A stretch of DNA of 64,000 nucleotides from NCBI GenBank assembly GCA_017620335.1, contig JAFZQO010000007.1, forward strand, positions 101,544 through 165,543. Reading direction: 5' to 3'. This DNA is from Bacteroidales bacterium. GTDB taxonomy: Bacteria > Bacteroidota > Bacteroidia > Bacteroidales > UBA932. The position numbers and the translations under genes are program-made. Below, piece after piece: positions 7,422-16,493 of the stretch; within the stretch, counting starts at the first letter, position 1; every line of letters begins with the position of its first letter. Below the pieces are notes generated by a model that was given only the letters and a program-made list of their open reading frames with translations, ran no database searches and had not been told where the DNA came from.

Positions 7422-8708
7422 TCAGATACGGGCGAAGGCCTGGTCGAGGTCGGCGATGAGGTCGTCGATGTGCTCCGTGCCGATGGAGAGGCGGATGGTG
7501 CTCTGGTAGATGCCCTGGTCGGCGAGCTCGGCCTCAGTCAGCTGCGAGTGCGTGGTGGTGGCCGGGTGGATGACCAGCGACTTGACGTCGGCCACGTTGG
7601 CGAGCAGCGAGAAGATTTCCAGCGAATCTATGAAGCGGAAGGCCTCCTCCTTGCCGCCCTTGATCTCGAAGGTGAAGATCGAGCCGCCCCCGTTCGGGAA
7701 ATACTTGACGTACTGCAAGTGGTCCGGATGGGAAAGCAGGGCGGGATGGTTGACCTTCGCCACCTTCGGGTGCTTCGACAGATAATCCACAACTTTTAGG
7801 GCGTTCGAGACGTGCCTTTCGACGCGAAGCGAGAGCGTCTCCAGGCCCTGGAGGAAGATGAATGCGCTGACGGGGGAGAGGGTCGAACCGGTGTCGCGCA
7901 GCAGGATCGCCCGCGCGCGGGTGATGTATGCTGCGGGGCCAACGGCGTCGGCGAAGACTATCCCGTGATAGCTGTATTCCGGCTCTGTGAACTGCGGGAA
8001 TTTGCCGGAGGCCTTCCAGTCGAACTTTCCCGAATCGACGATGACTCCGCCGATGGTCGTGCCGTGGCCGCCGATGAACTTGGTGGCTGAATGGACGACG
8101 ATGTCCGCGCCGTACTCGATGGGCCTGAGAAGGAAGGGCGTAGCGAAGGTGTTGTCGATGATAAGGGGAATCTTATGCGCGTGGGCTATGGCCGCAACCG
8201 CTTCTATATCAATTAAATTGGAGTTAGGATTGCCGAAGCTCTCGATGAAGACGGCCTTGGTCTCGGGCCTGATTGCATTCTCGAAATTGGACAGGTCGGA
8301 AGGGTCCACGAAGGTGGTTGTGATGCCGTAGGGGACCAGCGTGTGCTGCAGCAGGTCGTACGTGCCGCCGTAGATGTTCTTCGACGAAACGATATGATCG
8401 CCCGCGCGTGTGATGTTGAGGATGGAGTAGGTTATGGCGGCTGCGCCCGAGGCTACGGCCAGGGCGCCGACGCCGCCCTCCAGCGCGGCGATGCGCTGCT
8501 CCAGGATGTCTTGCGTGGAGTTGGTCAGGCGGCTGTAGATGTTGCCGGGATCGGAGAGTCCGAAGCGCGCCGCCGCGTGCTCGGAATTATGGAATACATA
8601 TGAACTGGTTAGGTAGATGGGGACGGCGCGTGCGTCGGAGGTGGGATCAGCGTGCTCCTGCCCGACATGGAGCTGGAGGGTTTCGAAGTGGAGTTTACTA
8701 GTGCTCAT
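7422..8708 (-). CDS. metY: O-acetylhomoserine aminocarboxypropyltransferase (O-acetylhomoserine sulfhydrylase)
   Basis: The 428-residue protein is a full-length Cys/Met-metabolism PLP enzyme. It begins LHFETLQLHVGQEHAD and contains YSRLTNST, the cofactor-facing VASGAAAI, IIDNTF and the PLP-lysine motif SATK. It makes homocysteine from O-acetylhomoserine and sulfide in the methionine pathway. The length and opening match MetY rather than MetB/MetC (about 380-400). The ATG at 8706-8708 lies 32 bases behind a clear -7 box. An Lrp-type regulator is divergent and may control it. Confidence 0.92.
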   Translation of the reverse strand: MSTSKLHFETLQLHVGQEHADPTSDARAVPIYLTSSYVFHNSEHAAARFGLSDPGNIYSRLTNSTQDILEQRIAALEGGVGALAVASGAAAITYSILNITRAGDHIVSSKNIYGGTYDLLQHTLVPYGITTTFVDPSDLSNFENAIRPETKAVFIESFGNPNSNLIDIEAVAAIAHAHKIPLIIDNTFATPFLLRPIEYGADIVVHSATKFIGGHGTTIGGVIVDSGKFDWKASGKFPQFTEPEYSYHGIVFADAVGPAAYITRARAILLRDTGSTLSPVSAFIFLQGLETLSLRVERHVSNALKVVDYLSKHPKVAKVNHPALLSHPDHLQYVKYFPNGGGSIFTFEIKGGKEEAFRFIDSLEIFSLLANVADVKSLVIHPATTTHSQLTEAELADQGIYQSTIRLSIGTEHIDDLIADLDQAFARI

Positions 8709-8739
8709 GGTATCGTTCGTTTTAATTGTTTTCCGATTG

Positions 8740-8770
8740 CAAAGTTCGGAATGGCAGATAAAACGAACAA
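8740..8770 (-). promoter_or_regulatory. Promoter of metY
   Basis: On the minus strand TTG (8768-8770), a 20-base spacer and GAACTTTG (8740-8747) fit the consensus apart from the first base of the -7 box. Confidence 0.55.
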
Positions 8771-8870
8771 GAAGAAGTATGAAAATAGTGTAAAACTCCT
8801 GATAATTGTTAAATTTGTAGTGGAAAACAATTTTAACCGGCCGAAACCGGCCTCCCAAAAGAAAAAAGCC

Positions 8871-9344
8871 ATGACCGACAGACTCGACAAGACCGACATC
8901 CAGATACTCAAGGCCCTCCAGGAGAACGGCCGCATCACCGTAAAGGAACTCGCCCTCAAGGTCCACCTCTCCACGACCCCCGTCTTCGACCGCATGCACC
9001 GGCTCGAGGAGGAGGGCTTCATACAGCGGTACACCGCTGTCCTCAGCCCCTCCCGCCTCGGCCGGGGCTTCATTGTCTACTGCAGCGTCCGCCTCCGCCG
9101 CATGGGCCGCGACATCGCCAACGACTTCATCTCCCGCATCAAGGACATCCCCGAGGTCGCGGAATGCTACAACATATCCGGCGATTTCGATTTCCTCCTG
9201 AAAATCTATGCGCCGGACATGCGTTACTACAATGATTTCCTGATTAATACCCTCGGCACCATCGAGAGCCTGGGCTCCGTCCAGAGCTCCTTCGTGATGA
9301 ATGAGGTCAAGAACTGCTACGGCCTCCCCGTCAGCCTCCTCTGA
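8871..9344 (+). CDS. Lrp/AsnC family transcriptional regulator
   Basis: The 157-residue protein has an N-terminal winged helix (LDKTDIQILKALQENGRITV, then LHLSTTPVFDRMHRLEE-like recognition helix, residues 5-60) and a C-terminal RAM/AsnC effector domain with YNISGDFDFLLKIY. It is the length of Lrp paralogs that sense amino acids. It lies 162 bases from and divergent to metY, so control of methionine/homocysteine synthesis is a reasonable inference. The ATG at 8871 is used; longer in-frame extensions have no family similarity. Confidence 0.9.
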   Translation: MTDRLDKTDIQILKALQENGRITVKELALKVHLSTTPVFDRMHRLEEEGFIQRYTAVLSPSRLGRGFIVYCSVRLRRMGRDIANDFISRIKDIPEVAECYNISGDFDFLLKIYAPDMRYYNDFLINTLGTIESLGSVQSSFVMNEVKNCYGLPVSLL

Positions 9345-10814
9345 TTAGCGGCGGTAGATCCAGGTCTCGCGCTTCATGTTCTTCATCTCGTCGATGAAGG
9401 GGTCGCCGTCGTGGATGGTCACGGTCTTGTCGTTGAACACCACGATGGGCTTGGTCTCGGGGTTATACTCCTCCCACTTGAACTTCTTCACGTCCGGGAC
9501 GCCGTCCTTGGCGAACGACACCCACACGTCGCTCATGAAGTCGGCCAGCTTGTACGCCGACTTGTCAGCGCCGACCATGAACCTGCCGAGGTAAATGTTG
9601 TTGAACACGAACGGCATCTCCGTGCAGTGGTTGGTGCCGAACGAGCCGTCCATGTGCGGCGAAGGCTTGGCGAAGACGTACAGGTACGACTTGGTGTCAC
9701 CCATCTTGATGCGGACGTCGGCGTTGTTGAAGACGCCGTTCAGCATGCTGTATTCCGAAGAGTTGCAGCCGATTATGGTCGGGAGGCCCTTGGAGATCTC
9801 CGCGACGCGGGGATCCGTCAGGGGGTAGGGGATCACCTCCCCGTCCAGGGTAGGCGAGAACCACATCCCGCTGCCGTACATCCGGTAGAAGAAGTTGTCC
9901 GGATTCTTGGAAATGACCGCGTCCGTGCTGGCCGCGAGGAGCTCCGAGTAGGGGATTGTCTGAATCTTGTCGATTGTCTTTTCATCCAGGCCGAGGTTCT
10001 CCACGGTCAGGCGGGCCATCTCGCGAGAGGTCTCCGGGGCCATCAGGTTCAGCATCGAGCCGCTCTCGATGATGCCGCGGTGGAACAGGCCCTTCGCCGA
10101 AGGCGTACCCATCAGGATGTTGACCTTGCCGCCGCCTCCGGACTGGCCGAAGATGGTGACGTTGTCAGGGTCGCCGCCAAAGGCCGCGATGTTCTTGTTC
10201 ACCCACTCGAGGGCCTTGACCATGTCCATGATGCCCGCGACTCCGGAGTATTTATACTTCTCCCCGAAATCGGAAAGGTCCATGTACCCCAGGACGTTGA
10301 GCCTGTGGTTGATGCTGACGAGCACCACATCCTTCTTCGCGAGGTTGGCTCCGTCGTAGAACGGAAGCTCGCTGCTCGCGCCCATGGCGAAGCCGCCGCC
10401 GTGCAGCCAGACCATCACCGGGCGCTTCGCACCGTCGTTGATGCCCTTCGTCCACACGTTCAGGTAAAGGCAGTCGTCGGACTGCGTGCCGTCGTCCCAC
10501 TGGTACAGGAAGGCCTCGCAGTCGTCCTCCCATGTCATGCGGGGGGACTGGTAGCACTGGTGGCCGTAGTACAGGGCGGTCTGCACGCCCTCCCAGCTGT
10601 CAGGGTCCTGCGGAGGCATGAAGCGCTCCGCCTTGGCGTACTGGATACCCTTGAAGGTATAGATACCGTCTTCGATGTAGCCGCACAGCGTGCCGTAGGC
10701 GGTCTTCACGAGGGCGTCCGTGCTGTTGACGATGACGCTGTGGTCAGGGTAGCGGTCGCAGGCCGCCATGGCCAGACAGGAAACTGCGGCCAGAAGGAAA
10801 AGGTGTCGTCTCAT
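9345..10814 (-). CDS. Type-B carboxylesterase lipoprotein
   Basis: The 489-residue protein has a lipoprotein signal (lipobox LAMAAC, Cys19) and the COesterase fold: FKGIQYAKAERF, DCLYLNVW, oxyanion HGGGF (139-143) and the nucleophile elbow GQSGG (Ser225), with a late histidine in GTNHCTEMP. It should sit on the outer membrane or in the periplasm and hydrolyse esters of unknown identity. It lies downstream of the rubrerythrin gene by 13 bases and may be co-transcribed with it. Confidence 0.85.
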   Translation of the reverse strand: MRRHLFLLAAVSCLAMAACDRYPDHSVIVNSTDALVKTAYGTLCGYIEDGIYTFKGIQYAKAERFMPPQDPDSWEGVQTALYYGHQCYQSPRMTWEDDCEAFLYQWDDGTQSDDCLYLNVWTKGINDGAKRPVMVWLHGGGFAMGASSELPFYDGANLAKKDVVLVSINHRLNVLGYMDLSDFGEKYKYSGVAGIMDMVKALEWVNKNIAAFGGDPDNVTIFGQSGGGGKVNILMGTPSAKGLFHRGIIESGSMLNLMAPETSREMARLTVENLGLDEKTIDKIQTIPYSELLAASTDAVISKNPDNFFYRMYGSGMWFSPTLDGEVIPYPLTDPRVAEISKGLPTIIGCNSSEYSMLNGVFNNADVRIKMGDTKSYLYVFAKPSPHMDGSFGTNHCTEMPFVFNNIYLGRFMVGADKSAYKLADFMSDVWVSFAKDGVPDVKKFKWEEYNPETKPIVVFNDKTVTIHDGDPFIDEMKNMKRETWIYRR

Positions 10815-10827
10815 ATATGGTTTCCGG

Positions 10828-11370
10828 TTAATAATTCTCTGCCAGGACCTGGAAGTAGCTCTGGGGATGGTCGCAGACGGGGCAGACCTCCGGAGCCGCG
10901 GGACCGACGATGATGTGGCCGCAGTTGGAGCACTGCCAGATGGCGTCGCCGTCCTTTGAGAATACCTTCTTGTCCTCGATGTTCTTCAGGAGCTTGCGGT
11001 AGCGATCCTCGTGATGCTTCTCGATGGCGCCGACCATCTCGAACTTGTCCGCGATCTCGTCGAAGCCCTCCTCGCGCGCCTCCTTCGCCATGCGCGCGTA
11101 CATGTCGGTCCACTCGAAATTCTCGCCTGCCGCGGCGTCGTTGAGGTTCTCGACGGTGCCGGGCACGGAACCGCCGTGCAGGTACTTGAACCAGATCTTG
11201 GCGTGCTCCTTCTCGTTCGCCGCCGTCTCCTCGAAGAGGTTTGCTATCTGTACGTATCCGTCCTTCTTCGCCTTGGAAGCATAGTAGGTGTATTTGTTGC
11301 GGGCCATGGACTCGCCTGCGAACGCCTCCTGCAGGTTGCGTTCGGTCTTGGTTCCTTTCAATTCGGGCAT
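10828..11370 (-). CDS. rbr: Rubrerythrin
   Basis: The 180-residue protein has an erythrin-type diiron four-helix domain ([32 protein letters not shown]) followed by a C-terminal rubredoxin domain with CSNCG and CPVCDHP. It is an NADH-linked peroxide reductase protecting anaerobes from hydrogen peroxide. ATG at 11368-11370 fits the family start ([10 protein letters not shown]). The -7 box TATTTTTG at complement 11399-11406 is 28 bases upstream. Its promoter sits next to the terminator of the large pigment operon. Confidence 0.95.
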   Translation of the reverse strand: MPELKGTKTERNLQEAFAGESMARNKYTYYASKAKKDGYVQIANLFEETAANEKEHAKIWFKYLHGGSVPGTVENLNDAAAGENFEWTDMYARMAKEAREEGFDEIADKFEMVGAIEKHHEDRYRKLLKNIEDKKVFSKDGDAIWQCSNCGHIIVGPAAPEVCPVCDHPQSYFQVLAENY

Positions 11371-11398
11371 GGTGATGATGTTTAAGGGGTTAATAATA

Positions 11399-11406
11399 CA
11401 AAAATA
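11399..11406 (-). promoter_or_regulatory. -7 element of the rubrerythrin promoter
   Basis: TATTTTTG on the minus strand, directly after the terminator of the upstream operon; no clear -33 element. Confidence 0.5.
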
Positions 11407-11413
11407 ACATAAC

Positions 11414-11451
11414 GCGCTGAAATCCGAGAACTTTTTTTCGGAAATCAGCGC
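11414..11451 (-). terminator. Terminator of the 22-gene aryl-polyene-type operon
   Basis: GCGCTGATTTCCGA and TCGGATTTCAGCGC form a long stem with an internal mismatch bubble and an A-rich loop, followed on the minus strand by a T-rich stretch. It lies 20 bases after the last gene of the operon. Confidence 0.7.
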
Positions 11452-11471
11452 GGCCGGTAGGGGGGTCGAGG

Positions 11472-12602
11472 CTATTGAGGCGAGCCGGCGGAAATGACCG
11501 GACCGGCGTAGATCTTCAGGAAAAGCTCCCTGAATGCGTCCTTGTCGTCCACGCCCGACGCCCCGATTGCCTGCTCCATGCGCTCCGTGAAGGCTTTCCT
11601 GACGTCCCCGGAATAGAAATCCCTGTAATTGTCCGTACCGTTGAGGATGTCGAGAGCTGCGTAATTCGTGTCCCAAAGCCTGTAATGGCTGAAGATCTTT
11701 CCGTCGATCTCCCTGACCATCGCGGACATGTCCGTCCTAGAGATGCGTTCGGGATAACTGTCCAGTCCGAGCGGCGGGCAGATGGAGATGTGGACGTTCC
11801 CCTTCGGGGAAGTGACGCCCGTGATGATGCTGTTCAGGTCTTCTCCCTTCTTCTTGACATAGGGTTCCCCGCCCCTTGAACGGTAGAGTTCAAGGGCCTT
11901 GAGGCTGTCGCACGGCTCCCACTGATAGGAGACCGCCACGGGGGTTATGTTCAAGTCTTCCAAGGACTTGCGCTTGTCCGCCCCAAGCAGGAGCATCCTC
12001 AGCAGGCCCGGTTCCGTCTTGTCGAATCCGTCCTTCGTGCGCCCGTTCCGCTGTGCGATCCAGACGGACTCGCCGTGGGCCGTGACATAGTTGATATAGT
12101 CTGAAAGATGGATCGACGACTCCAGGAAGGACTGGAAGTTGGATGTCTTCCTCACCGTCTTGAACATCTTGTTGGAAAGGCCCACGTCCACCACGAACTG
12201 CGGGTCCATAAGGTTGCTCCCGAACGTAATGTGAGAGGAGGGGAATCCGTTCTCCAGCATCACCAGCTGGAGAAGGTAGGCGTCCATGACGATGTCCCTG
12301 TGGTTGGATACGAAAAGCTGGCCGCGTCCGGGGCTGACGTTTTCCACGCCGTCGTAGGAGAAGAGGTCGATGGTCCTGGACACCAGCATGCGGCAGATCG
12401 GCAGCATCAGCCCGGTCTGGAGCTCATCCGTCGTCCGTATCGAGCGTATCATGCCCTGGATCTCGGCAAGCCTGTCTTCCTGGCCGAAGAACTTCAGGGC
12501 GTACAGCAGCAGCGGGTCGTCCGCTATGCGCTGCATCGCCGCGGGCACCTCGCTGTCATAATACGGCCTTATGTCGTCGAATCTTTCCGGGAGCTGGATC
12601 AT
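11472..12602 (-). CDS. Acyltransferase (glycerol-3-phosphate/lysophosphatidate type), last gene of the pigment operon
   Basis: The 376-residue protein has a PlsC/PlsB-type motif [16 protein letters not shown], where the expected HxxxxD spacing is kept (His-Arg-Asp-Ile-Val-Met-Asp is one residue longer than usual). [12 protein letters not shown] stretch and a C-terminal domain resemble acyltransferases found in flexirubin/aryl-polyene clusters. It probably esterifies the polyene acyl chain to a lipid or alcohol. It follows the ligase-like gene by 4 bases and precedes the operon terminator. Confidence 0.7.
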   Translation of the reverse strand: MIQLPERFDDIRPYYDSEVPAAMQRIADDPLLLYALKFFGQEDRLAEIQGMIRSIRTTDELQTGLMLPICRMLVSRTIDLFSYDGVENVSPGRGQLFVSNHRDIVMDAYLLQLVMLENGFPSSHITFGSNLMDPQFVVDVGLSNKMFKTVRKTSNFQSFLESSIHLSDYINYVTAHGESVWIAQRNGRTKDGFDKTEPGLLRMLLLGADKRKSLEDLNITPVAVSYQWEPCDSLKALELYRSRGGEPYVKKKGEDLNSIITGVTSPKGNVHISICPPLGLDSYPERISRTDMSAMVREIDGKIFSHYRLWDTNYAALDILNGTDNYRDFYSGDVRKAFTERMEQAIGASGVDDKDAFRELFLKIYAGPVISAGSPQ

Positions 12603-12606
12603 AACG

Positions 12607-13920
12607 CTAGCATTTTGGCCTCCTGTCCACGACCTTTATGGGTTTACGGTTCTTGTCGACATAGATATCCTTCGCCAGCTGCTCCGCGCCTACCACGTTG
12701 ATGTTCGGCGCCACGCGTATCTTTGCCCTGAACGAATTCTTCAGGTCCGCCACGAGCGCGGCGTCCTTCTCAGGGTCAGGCCGGGGAAGGCCGATGTTGA
12801 CCGTAACGTTGTCATTACCAAGTTCGTCGAGGTCCAGTATGAGCTGGTAGTTGGATATCTCGGGGCAGTTGTCGAGGACGTCTATCACCATCGGCGGATA
12901 GAGCGTGGTCCCCTTGAACTTGATCATGTTGTTCTTCCTTCCGACGAGGGGCGTCAGGCGGTACGACCACCTGCCGCACCGGCATTGTTCAGTCCTCTTC
13001 GCGGCCATGTCGCCGGTCCTGAAACGGAGCAGGGGCATGCCCTCGACCCCGAGGGTGGTGACCACGATCTCTCCGACCTCGCCGTCCCTGACGGGAAGGT
13101 CGTCCTCGCCTATGATTTCGACGATGATCAGCTCGGGATGGACGTGGCCGCCGCAGCCGTATCCACATTCTGCGAAGGTAGCACCCATCTCTGTGGAGGA
13201 GTAGGTTGAATACAGCTCGACGTCCCACTTCTCCTTGATGCGCCTGCCGAGCAGGTTGAGTTCGAAGTTCTGGTCCCTGAGGCCCTCTCCGATGCCGATG
13301 ATCTTGCGTATGCTGCTCGACCTGTAGTCGATGCCGTGGCTCTCCGCATACTGGATGAGCTTCGGGATGAACGACGGGACGCACATTATCGAGTCCGGCT
13401 TGAGGCGCTGGATCGTATCCCACTGGAGCTCGGGGATGCCGTTGCCGACGCGTATGATGCTTGCCCCCAATTCCCTGATGCCCAGGAAGTAAGCCAGGCC
13501 TGCCATGAACCTCTTGTCAATGGTGGTCATCAGCTGCAGGATGTTTCCGGGGCCGAGGCCGGCGCACATGAAGGACTTCTTCTCGTTGAATGCCAGCCTC
13601 TGAAGGTCCTTCTCCGTACAGGCGAAGGTGACGGGCTCGCCCAGGGTGCCGGAAGTCGTCACGTAGTCGACGACCTTCGCCCTGTCGCAGCAGAGGAAGT
13701 CCCAGTTGTACAGCTGCAGGTCCTTCTTCTCGGTGAAGGGGAGCGCGGCGAGGTCAGCTATGGTCCTGACCTTCGACACGTCGACGCCGTTCTCCCGGAA
13801 CATCCTCCGGTAATAAGGCGAGTTATCCTTAAGATAATCCAGCGCCTCCCTCAGCCTTCCTTCCTGGTATGCCTCTATGACTTCAGGCCTCTCGAACTCA
13901 ATGTCCATATGACTTCTCAT
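12607..13920 (-). CDS. AMP-forming acyl-CoA/ACP ligase, phenylacetate-CoA-ligase-like
   Basis: The 437-residue protein is a PaaK-like adenylating enzyme: NSPYYRRMFRENGV near the start, the AMP-binding loop YVTTSGTLGEPV, YSSTEMGATFAECG and a C-terminal hinge domain with VGRKNNMIKFKGTTLYPP. In aryl-polyene/flexirubin clusters such ligases activate the aromatic starter acid. A zinc-like Cys pair (CRCGRW) is present, as in other PaaK relatives. The ATG at 13918-13920 overlaps the upstream stop as TAATG, indicating translational coupling; MDIEF at 13908 is an alternative. Confidence 0.82.
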   Translation of the reverse strand: MRSHMDIEFERPEVIEAYQEGRLREALDYLKDNSPYYRRMFRENGVDVSKVRTIADLAALPFTEKKDLQLYNWDFLCCDRAKVVDYVTTSGTLGEPVTFACTEKDLQRLAFNEKKSFMCAGLGPGNILQLMTTIDKRFMAGLAYFLGIRELGASIIRVGNGIPELQWDTIQRLKPDSIMCVPSFIPKLIQYAESHGIDYRSSSIRKIIGIGEGLRDQNFELNLLGRRIKEKWDVELYSTYSSTEMGATFAECGYGCGGHVHPELIIVEIIGEDDLPVRDGEVGEIVVTTLGVEGMPLLRFRTGDMAAKRTEQCRCGRWSYRLTPLVGRKNNMIKFKGTTLYPPMVIDVLDNCPEISNYQLILDLDELGNDNVTVNIGLPRPDPEKDAALVADLKNSFRAKIRVAPNINVVGAEQLAKDIYVDKNRKPIKVVDRRPKC

Positions 13921-14840
13921 TAATCCTGGGGAATGACGGAACGGATCCACTTGAGGAACTCGTCCTTCCATTTCCTGCTTTCAGGTGTACCGTAAACATT
14001 GCTCACCCCGAATCCGTGCTTGCCCTTCTCGTACTGGAAATAGACGTGCGGCACGCCCTTTTCCGCGAGTGCCCTGTCAAGGATCTCGGAGTTATGGTAA
14101 TCGACGACGGGGTCGTCCTTGCAGTTGACTATGAAGACGGGCGGACAGTCGTCCGGGATGTGCCTCTCCAGGGACAGGGAGTCGATCATGACCCGGCTGT
14201 GCTGCCGGTTGTCTCCCAGAAGCCCTCTCCTGGACCGCTTGTGGACATAAGGCTCCGACAGGGTCACCACGGGATAGATGGGAGCGACGAACGCCGGGCG
14301 CAGGTCCTCTCCGTGAGGGACGCACGCCCTCGCCAGGAAGTCCGTGGAGCTGAAGCACGCCGCGGACATCACCAGATGCCCTCCTGCGGAGAAGCCCATC
14401 ATGCCTATCTTGTCCTTGTCGATGGAATACTCGTACGAGTGCTCCCGGACCCACTGCAGGGCCCTTTGAGCATCGGTAATCATGTCCGGATGCCTGTTGC
14501 CCCTGTCTAGATAGCGATAGTGCCAGAAGAACGCGCCGAAACCGGCCGTCCGGTACAGCAGCACGAAAGCCGTGAAGCCGTTGGACCGCAGCCATTCCGC
14601 AACCTCCAGCCCCTCGCCCTTGACATCCAGCCAGTAATAGCTTCCGCCCGGGCAGACTATGACCCCGATCCCGTTCGGATTCTCCGGCCGGTAACTGTAC
14701 ATCACCACTTCGGAGCTTTCCGCGACACCGGTGCCGGCCCACAGGCGGACCGTATCGACCGGCGCGGGCCGGGCATACGCCGCCTGCTGGCAGAAGGCCA
14801 GGAGGATGGACAAGCTAAATATTGTAAAGGCGGACTTCAT
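13920..14840 (-). CDS. Secreted alpha/beta hydrolase in the pigment operon
   Basis: The 306-residue protein has a signal peptide (cleavage near AYA-RP), CPGGSYYW as oxyanion region, the nucleophile elbow GFSAGG (Ser151), DDPVVDYHNS as probable acid loop and KGKHGFG with the catalytic His. It belongs with acetyl-esterase/lipase proteins of the dienelactone-hydrolase group. A role in trimming or transferring the polyene ester in the periplasm is inference from position. It overlaps the small upstream gene by 26 bases. Confidence 0.8.
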   Translation of the reverse strand: MKSAFTIFSLSILLAFCQQAAYARPAPVDTVRLWAGTGVAESSEVVMYSYRPENPNGIGVIVCPGGSYYWLDVKGEGLEVAEWLRSNGFTAFVLLYRTAGFGAFFWHYRYLDRGNRHPDMITDAQRALQWVREHSYEYSIDKDKIGMMGFSAGGHLVMSAACFSSTDFLARACVPHGEDLRPAFVAPIYPVVTLSEPYVHKRSRRGLLGDNRQHSRVMIDSLSLERHIPDDCPPVFIVNCKDDPVVDYHNSEILDRALAEKGVPHVYFQYEKGKHGFGVSNVYGTPESRKWKDEFLKWIRSVIPQD

Positions 14841-15171
14841 CCTTTGAAAGAAGCTTGTACTTGGGTTTTCCCTCCCCGAACGTCACTTCGAAATACTCCT
14901 CGTCGTAGAAGGAGAGCTTCGAGTTGGTGTTCGGGTTGCACTCGACGTAGATGATATCCTTCAGGTCGAAGCCTTTCGCCTCGCAAATCTGCTCCGCGAG
15001 GGACCTTGCGGCATAGGTGACCGAAGTGCCGGGGTTGTCCTGGTACAGTTCCGTGACGATGACCACTTTGCGGCCGTCATATTCCCTGATTTTCAGCCCG
15101 CAGCTGGAAGGCATGTCCCACTGCCCCCTGAAATCGAAGATTTCGTCGTAGTAGTCCGGTGATACTCTCAT
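14815..15171 (-). CDS. Small conserved-looking protein of unknown function in the pigment operon
   Basis: The 118-residue soluble protein is mixed alpha/beta (IREYDGRKVVIVTELYQDNPG, SLAEQICEAKGF, DIIYVECNPNT, EYFEVTFGEGKPKY). I do not recognise the family. It overlaps the radical SAM gene upstream (start ATG at 15169-15171 inside the stop of that gene) and the hydrolase downstream by 26 bases, so it is tightly coupled and must be translated with the operon. No signal peptide, membrane segment or metal motif is evident. Confidence 0.7.
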   Translation of the reverse strand: MRVSPDYYDEIFDFRGQWDMPSSCGLKIREYDGRKVVIVTELYQDNPGTSVTYAARSLAEQICEAKGFDLKDIIYVECNPNTNSKLSFYDEEYFEVTFGEGKPKYKLLSKDEVRLYNI

Positions 15172-16475
15172 TGCCTGTCGAATTCGTTGTAGTTCTTCTT
15201 GTTCCTGTCAACATCCTTGCCGAACGACTTGTTGGCAAGCCTCCTGTCACGCGGGACGTACGTTCCGTCGTTCATCTCCTTCAGCATGACCTGCATGAAG
15301 AGCTTCGTCATCTTCTCCTCCTGCGTTTCCTTGGAGTAGAAAGACTTCCATGCATATTCGTAGAGCTCCTGCAGCCTGTCGGGAGACATGTGTTTCGGCT
15401 GGAACACCACCTGTCCGGCGTTGTAATGGTCCCAGTCATAGTCGAATATCCTGCCCGCGCGGTCGTAGTCGTCGAAGGGTTTCGTGTGGGGGAAGGGCGT
15501 CATGACGGTGAACTCAGCGAGGTCGAGGTCGATCTCCCCGAGGAAGTCGATGAGCCTCTTGATGTCGTCCTCCTTCTGGTTGTCAAGCCCCAGGAGGATG
15601 GTGCCCTCGACGCCGATACCGTTGTCGTGATACCTCTTGATGCGCTGCTTGATGTAGTCGGAAGTGTCGTAGACGGCCTGGTACACGTACCACGCGCCTG
15701 CCTCTGCGGCCAGTTCCAGCACCTCCGGGTCGTCCTCGATGGTGTGGCTGATCCATTTCTTCTTGAGGGGGGCGATGGCGCGGAACAGCTCCTTCTCCCA
15801 CTCCTTGTTCTGGGCCAGGGAGTTGTCGACGATGAAGAGGCGGTTGTTGTCGATGGCGGCCATGTCCTCAACGACCTTCTCCACCGGACGCGGCCTGAAG
15901 ACGCGCCCTCCCAGGTACGACACGGCGCAGGGATAGCAGCTGAAGCGGCAGCCCCTGGATGCATGGAACAGGTCCACCATCTGCACTCCCTTGTGGTTGT
16001 ACAGCTCGCGCTTGTACAGGTCGCGCCTGGCGGGGCCGACAAGCGCGATGTCCGGCTGCCTGCCCATGTAGTTGTACACCTTCTTCAGCTCGCCCCGCTT
16101 CCAGTCCTCCATGACGGCCTCCATGCGGCCCTCGGACTCGCCGAGGAAGACCGAGTCGGCATGAAGGATGGTTTCCTCCGCATGGAGCATCGCGGAGATG
16201 CCTCCGAACATGACCTGCTTGCCCATCGCACGGAACCTGTCAGCGATGGCCCAGCCCCTCTTGACCTGGGTGGAGAGCATCATGGAGATGGCCACGAGGT
16301 CGCAGTCGATGGAGAAGTCGAGGTCTTCGACGTTCTCGTCCACGAAAGTGATGTCCACGTAATCGGGAAGGGTGGCGGCGAAGGCCACCGGTCCGTGGGG
16401 CGGAAGGTTGAAGGTCGTCTGTCCGGGGAGTTTCTTCCAGCGCGGATAGATCAGAAGCATTTTTACTCTTTCCAT
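15168..16475 (-). CDS. B12-binding-type radical SAM protein (1)
   Basis: The 435-residue protein has an N-terminal Rossmann region of the cobalamin-binding type (residues 1-150, ending with VMFGGISAMLH and FLGESEGR) and a radical SAM barrel with the cluster motif CRFSCYPC. The B12 lower-ligand motif DxHxxG is not visible, so cobalamin use is uncertain. Such proteins catalyse methylations, cyclisations or other C-C chemistry. It sits between the flavoprotein and a small unknown gene; its reaction in the pathway is unknown. The start ATG is at 16473-16475. Confidence 0.8.
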   Translation of the reverse strand: MERVKMLLIYPRWKKLPGQTTFNLPPHGPVAFAATLPDYVDITFVDENVEDLDFSIDCDLVAISMMLSTQVKRGWAIADRFRAMGKQVMFGGISAMLHAEETILHADSVFLGESEGRMEAVMEDWKRGELKKVYNYMGRQPDIALVGPARRDLYKRELYNHKGVQMVDLFHASRGCRFSCYPCAVSYLGGRVFRPRPVEKVVEDMAAIDNNRLFIVDNSLAQNKEWEKELFRAIAPLKKKWISHTIEDDPEVLELAAEAGAWYVYQAVYDTSDYIKQRIKRYHDNGIGVEGTILLGLDNQKEDDIKRLIDFLGEIDLDLAEFTVMTPFPHTKPFDDYDRAGRIFDYDWDHYNAGQVVFQPKHMSPDRLQELYEYAWKSFYSKETQEEKMTKLFMQVMLKEMNDGTYVPRDRRLANKSFGKDVDRNKKNYNEFDRQ

Positions 16476-16493
16476 GTATGACGTCTTTTCTCG

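Noticed and set aside
9411-10913. 500-codon plus-strand ORF opposite the carboxylesterase
   Set aside because: Antisense shadow; the esterase on the minus strand has lipobox, oxyanion and nucleophile motifs.
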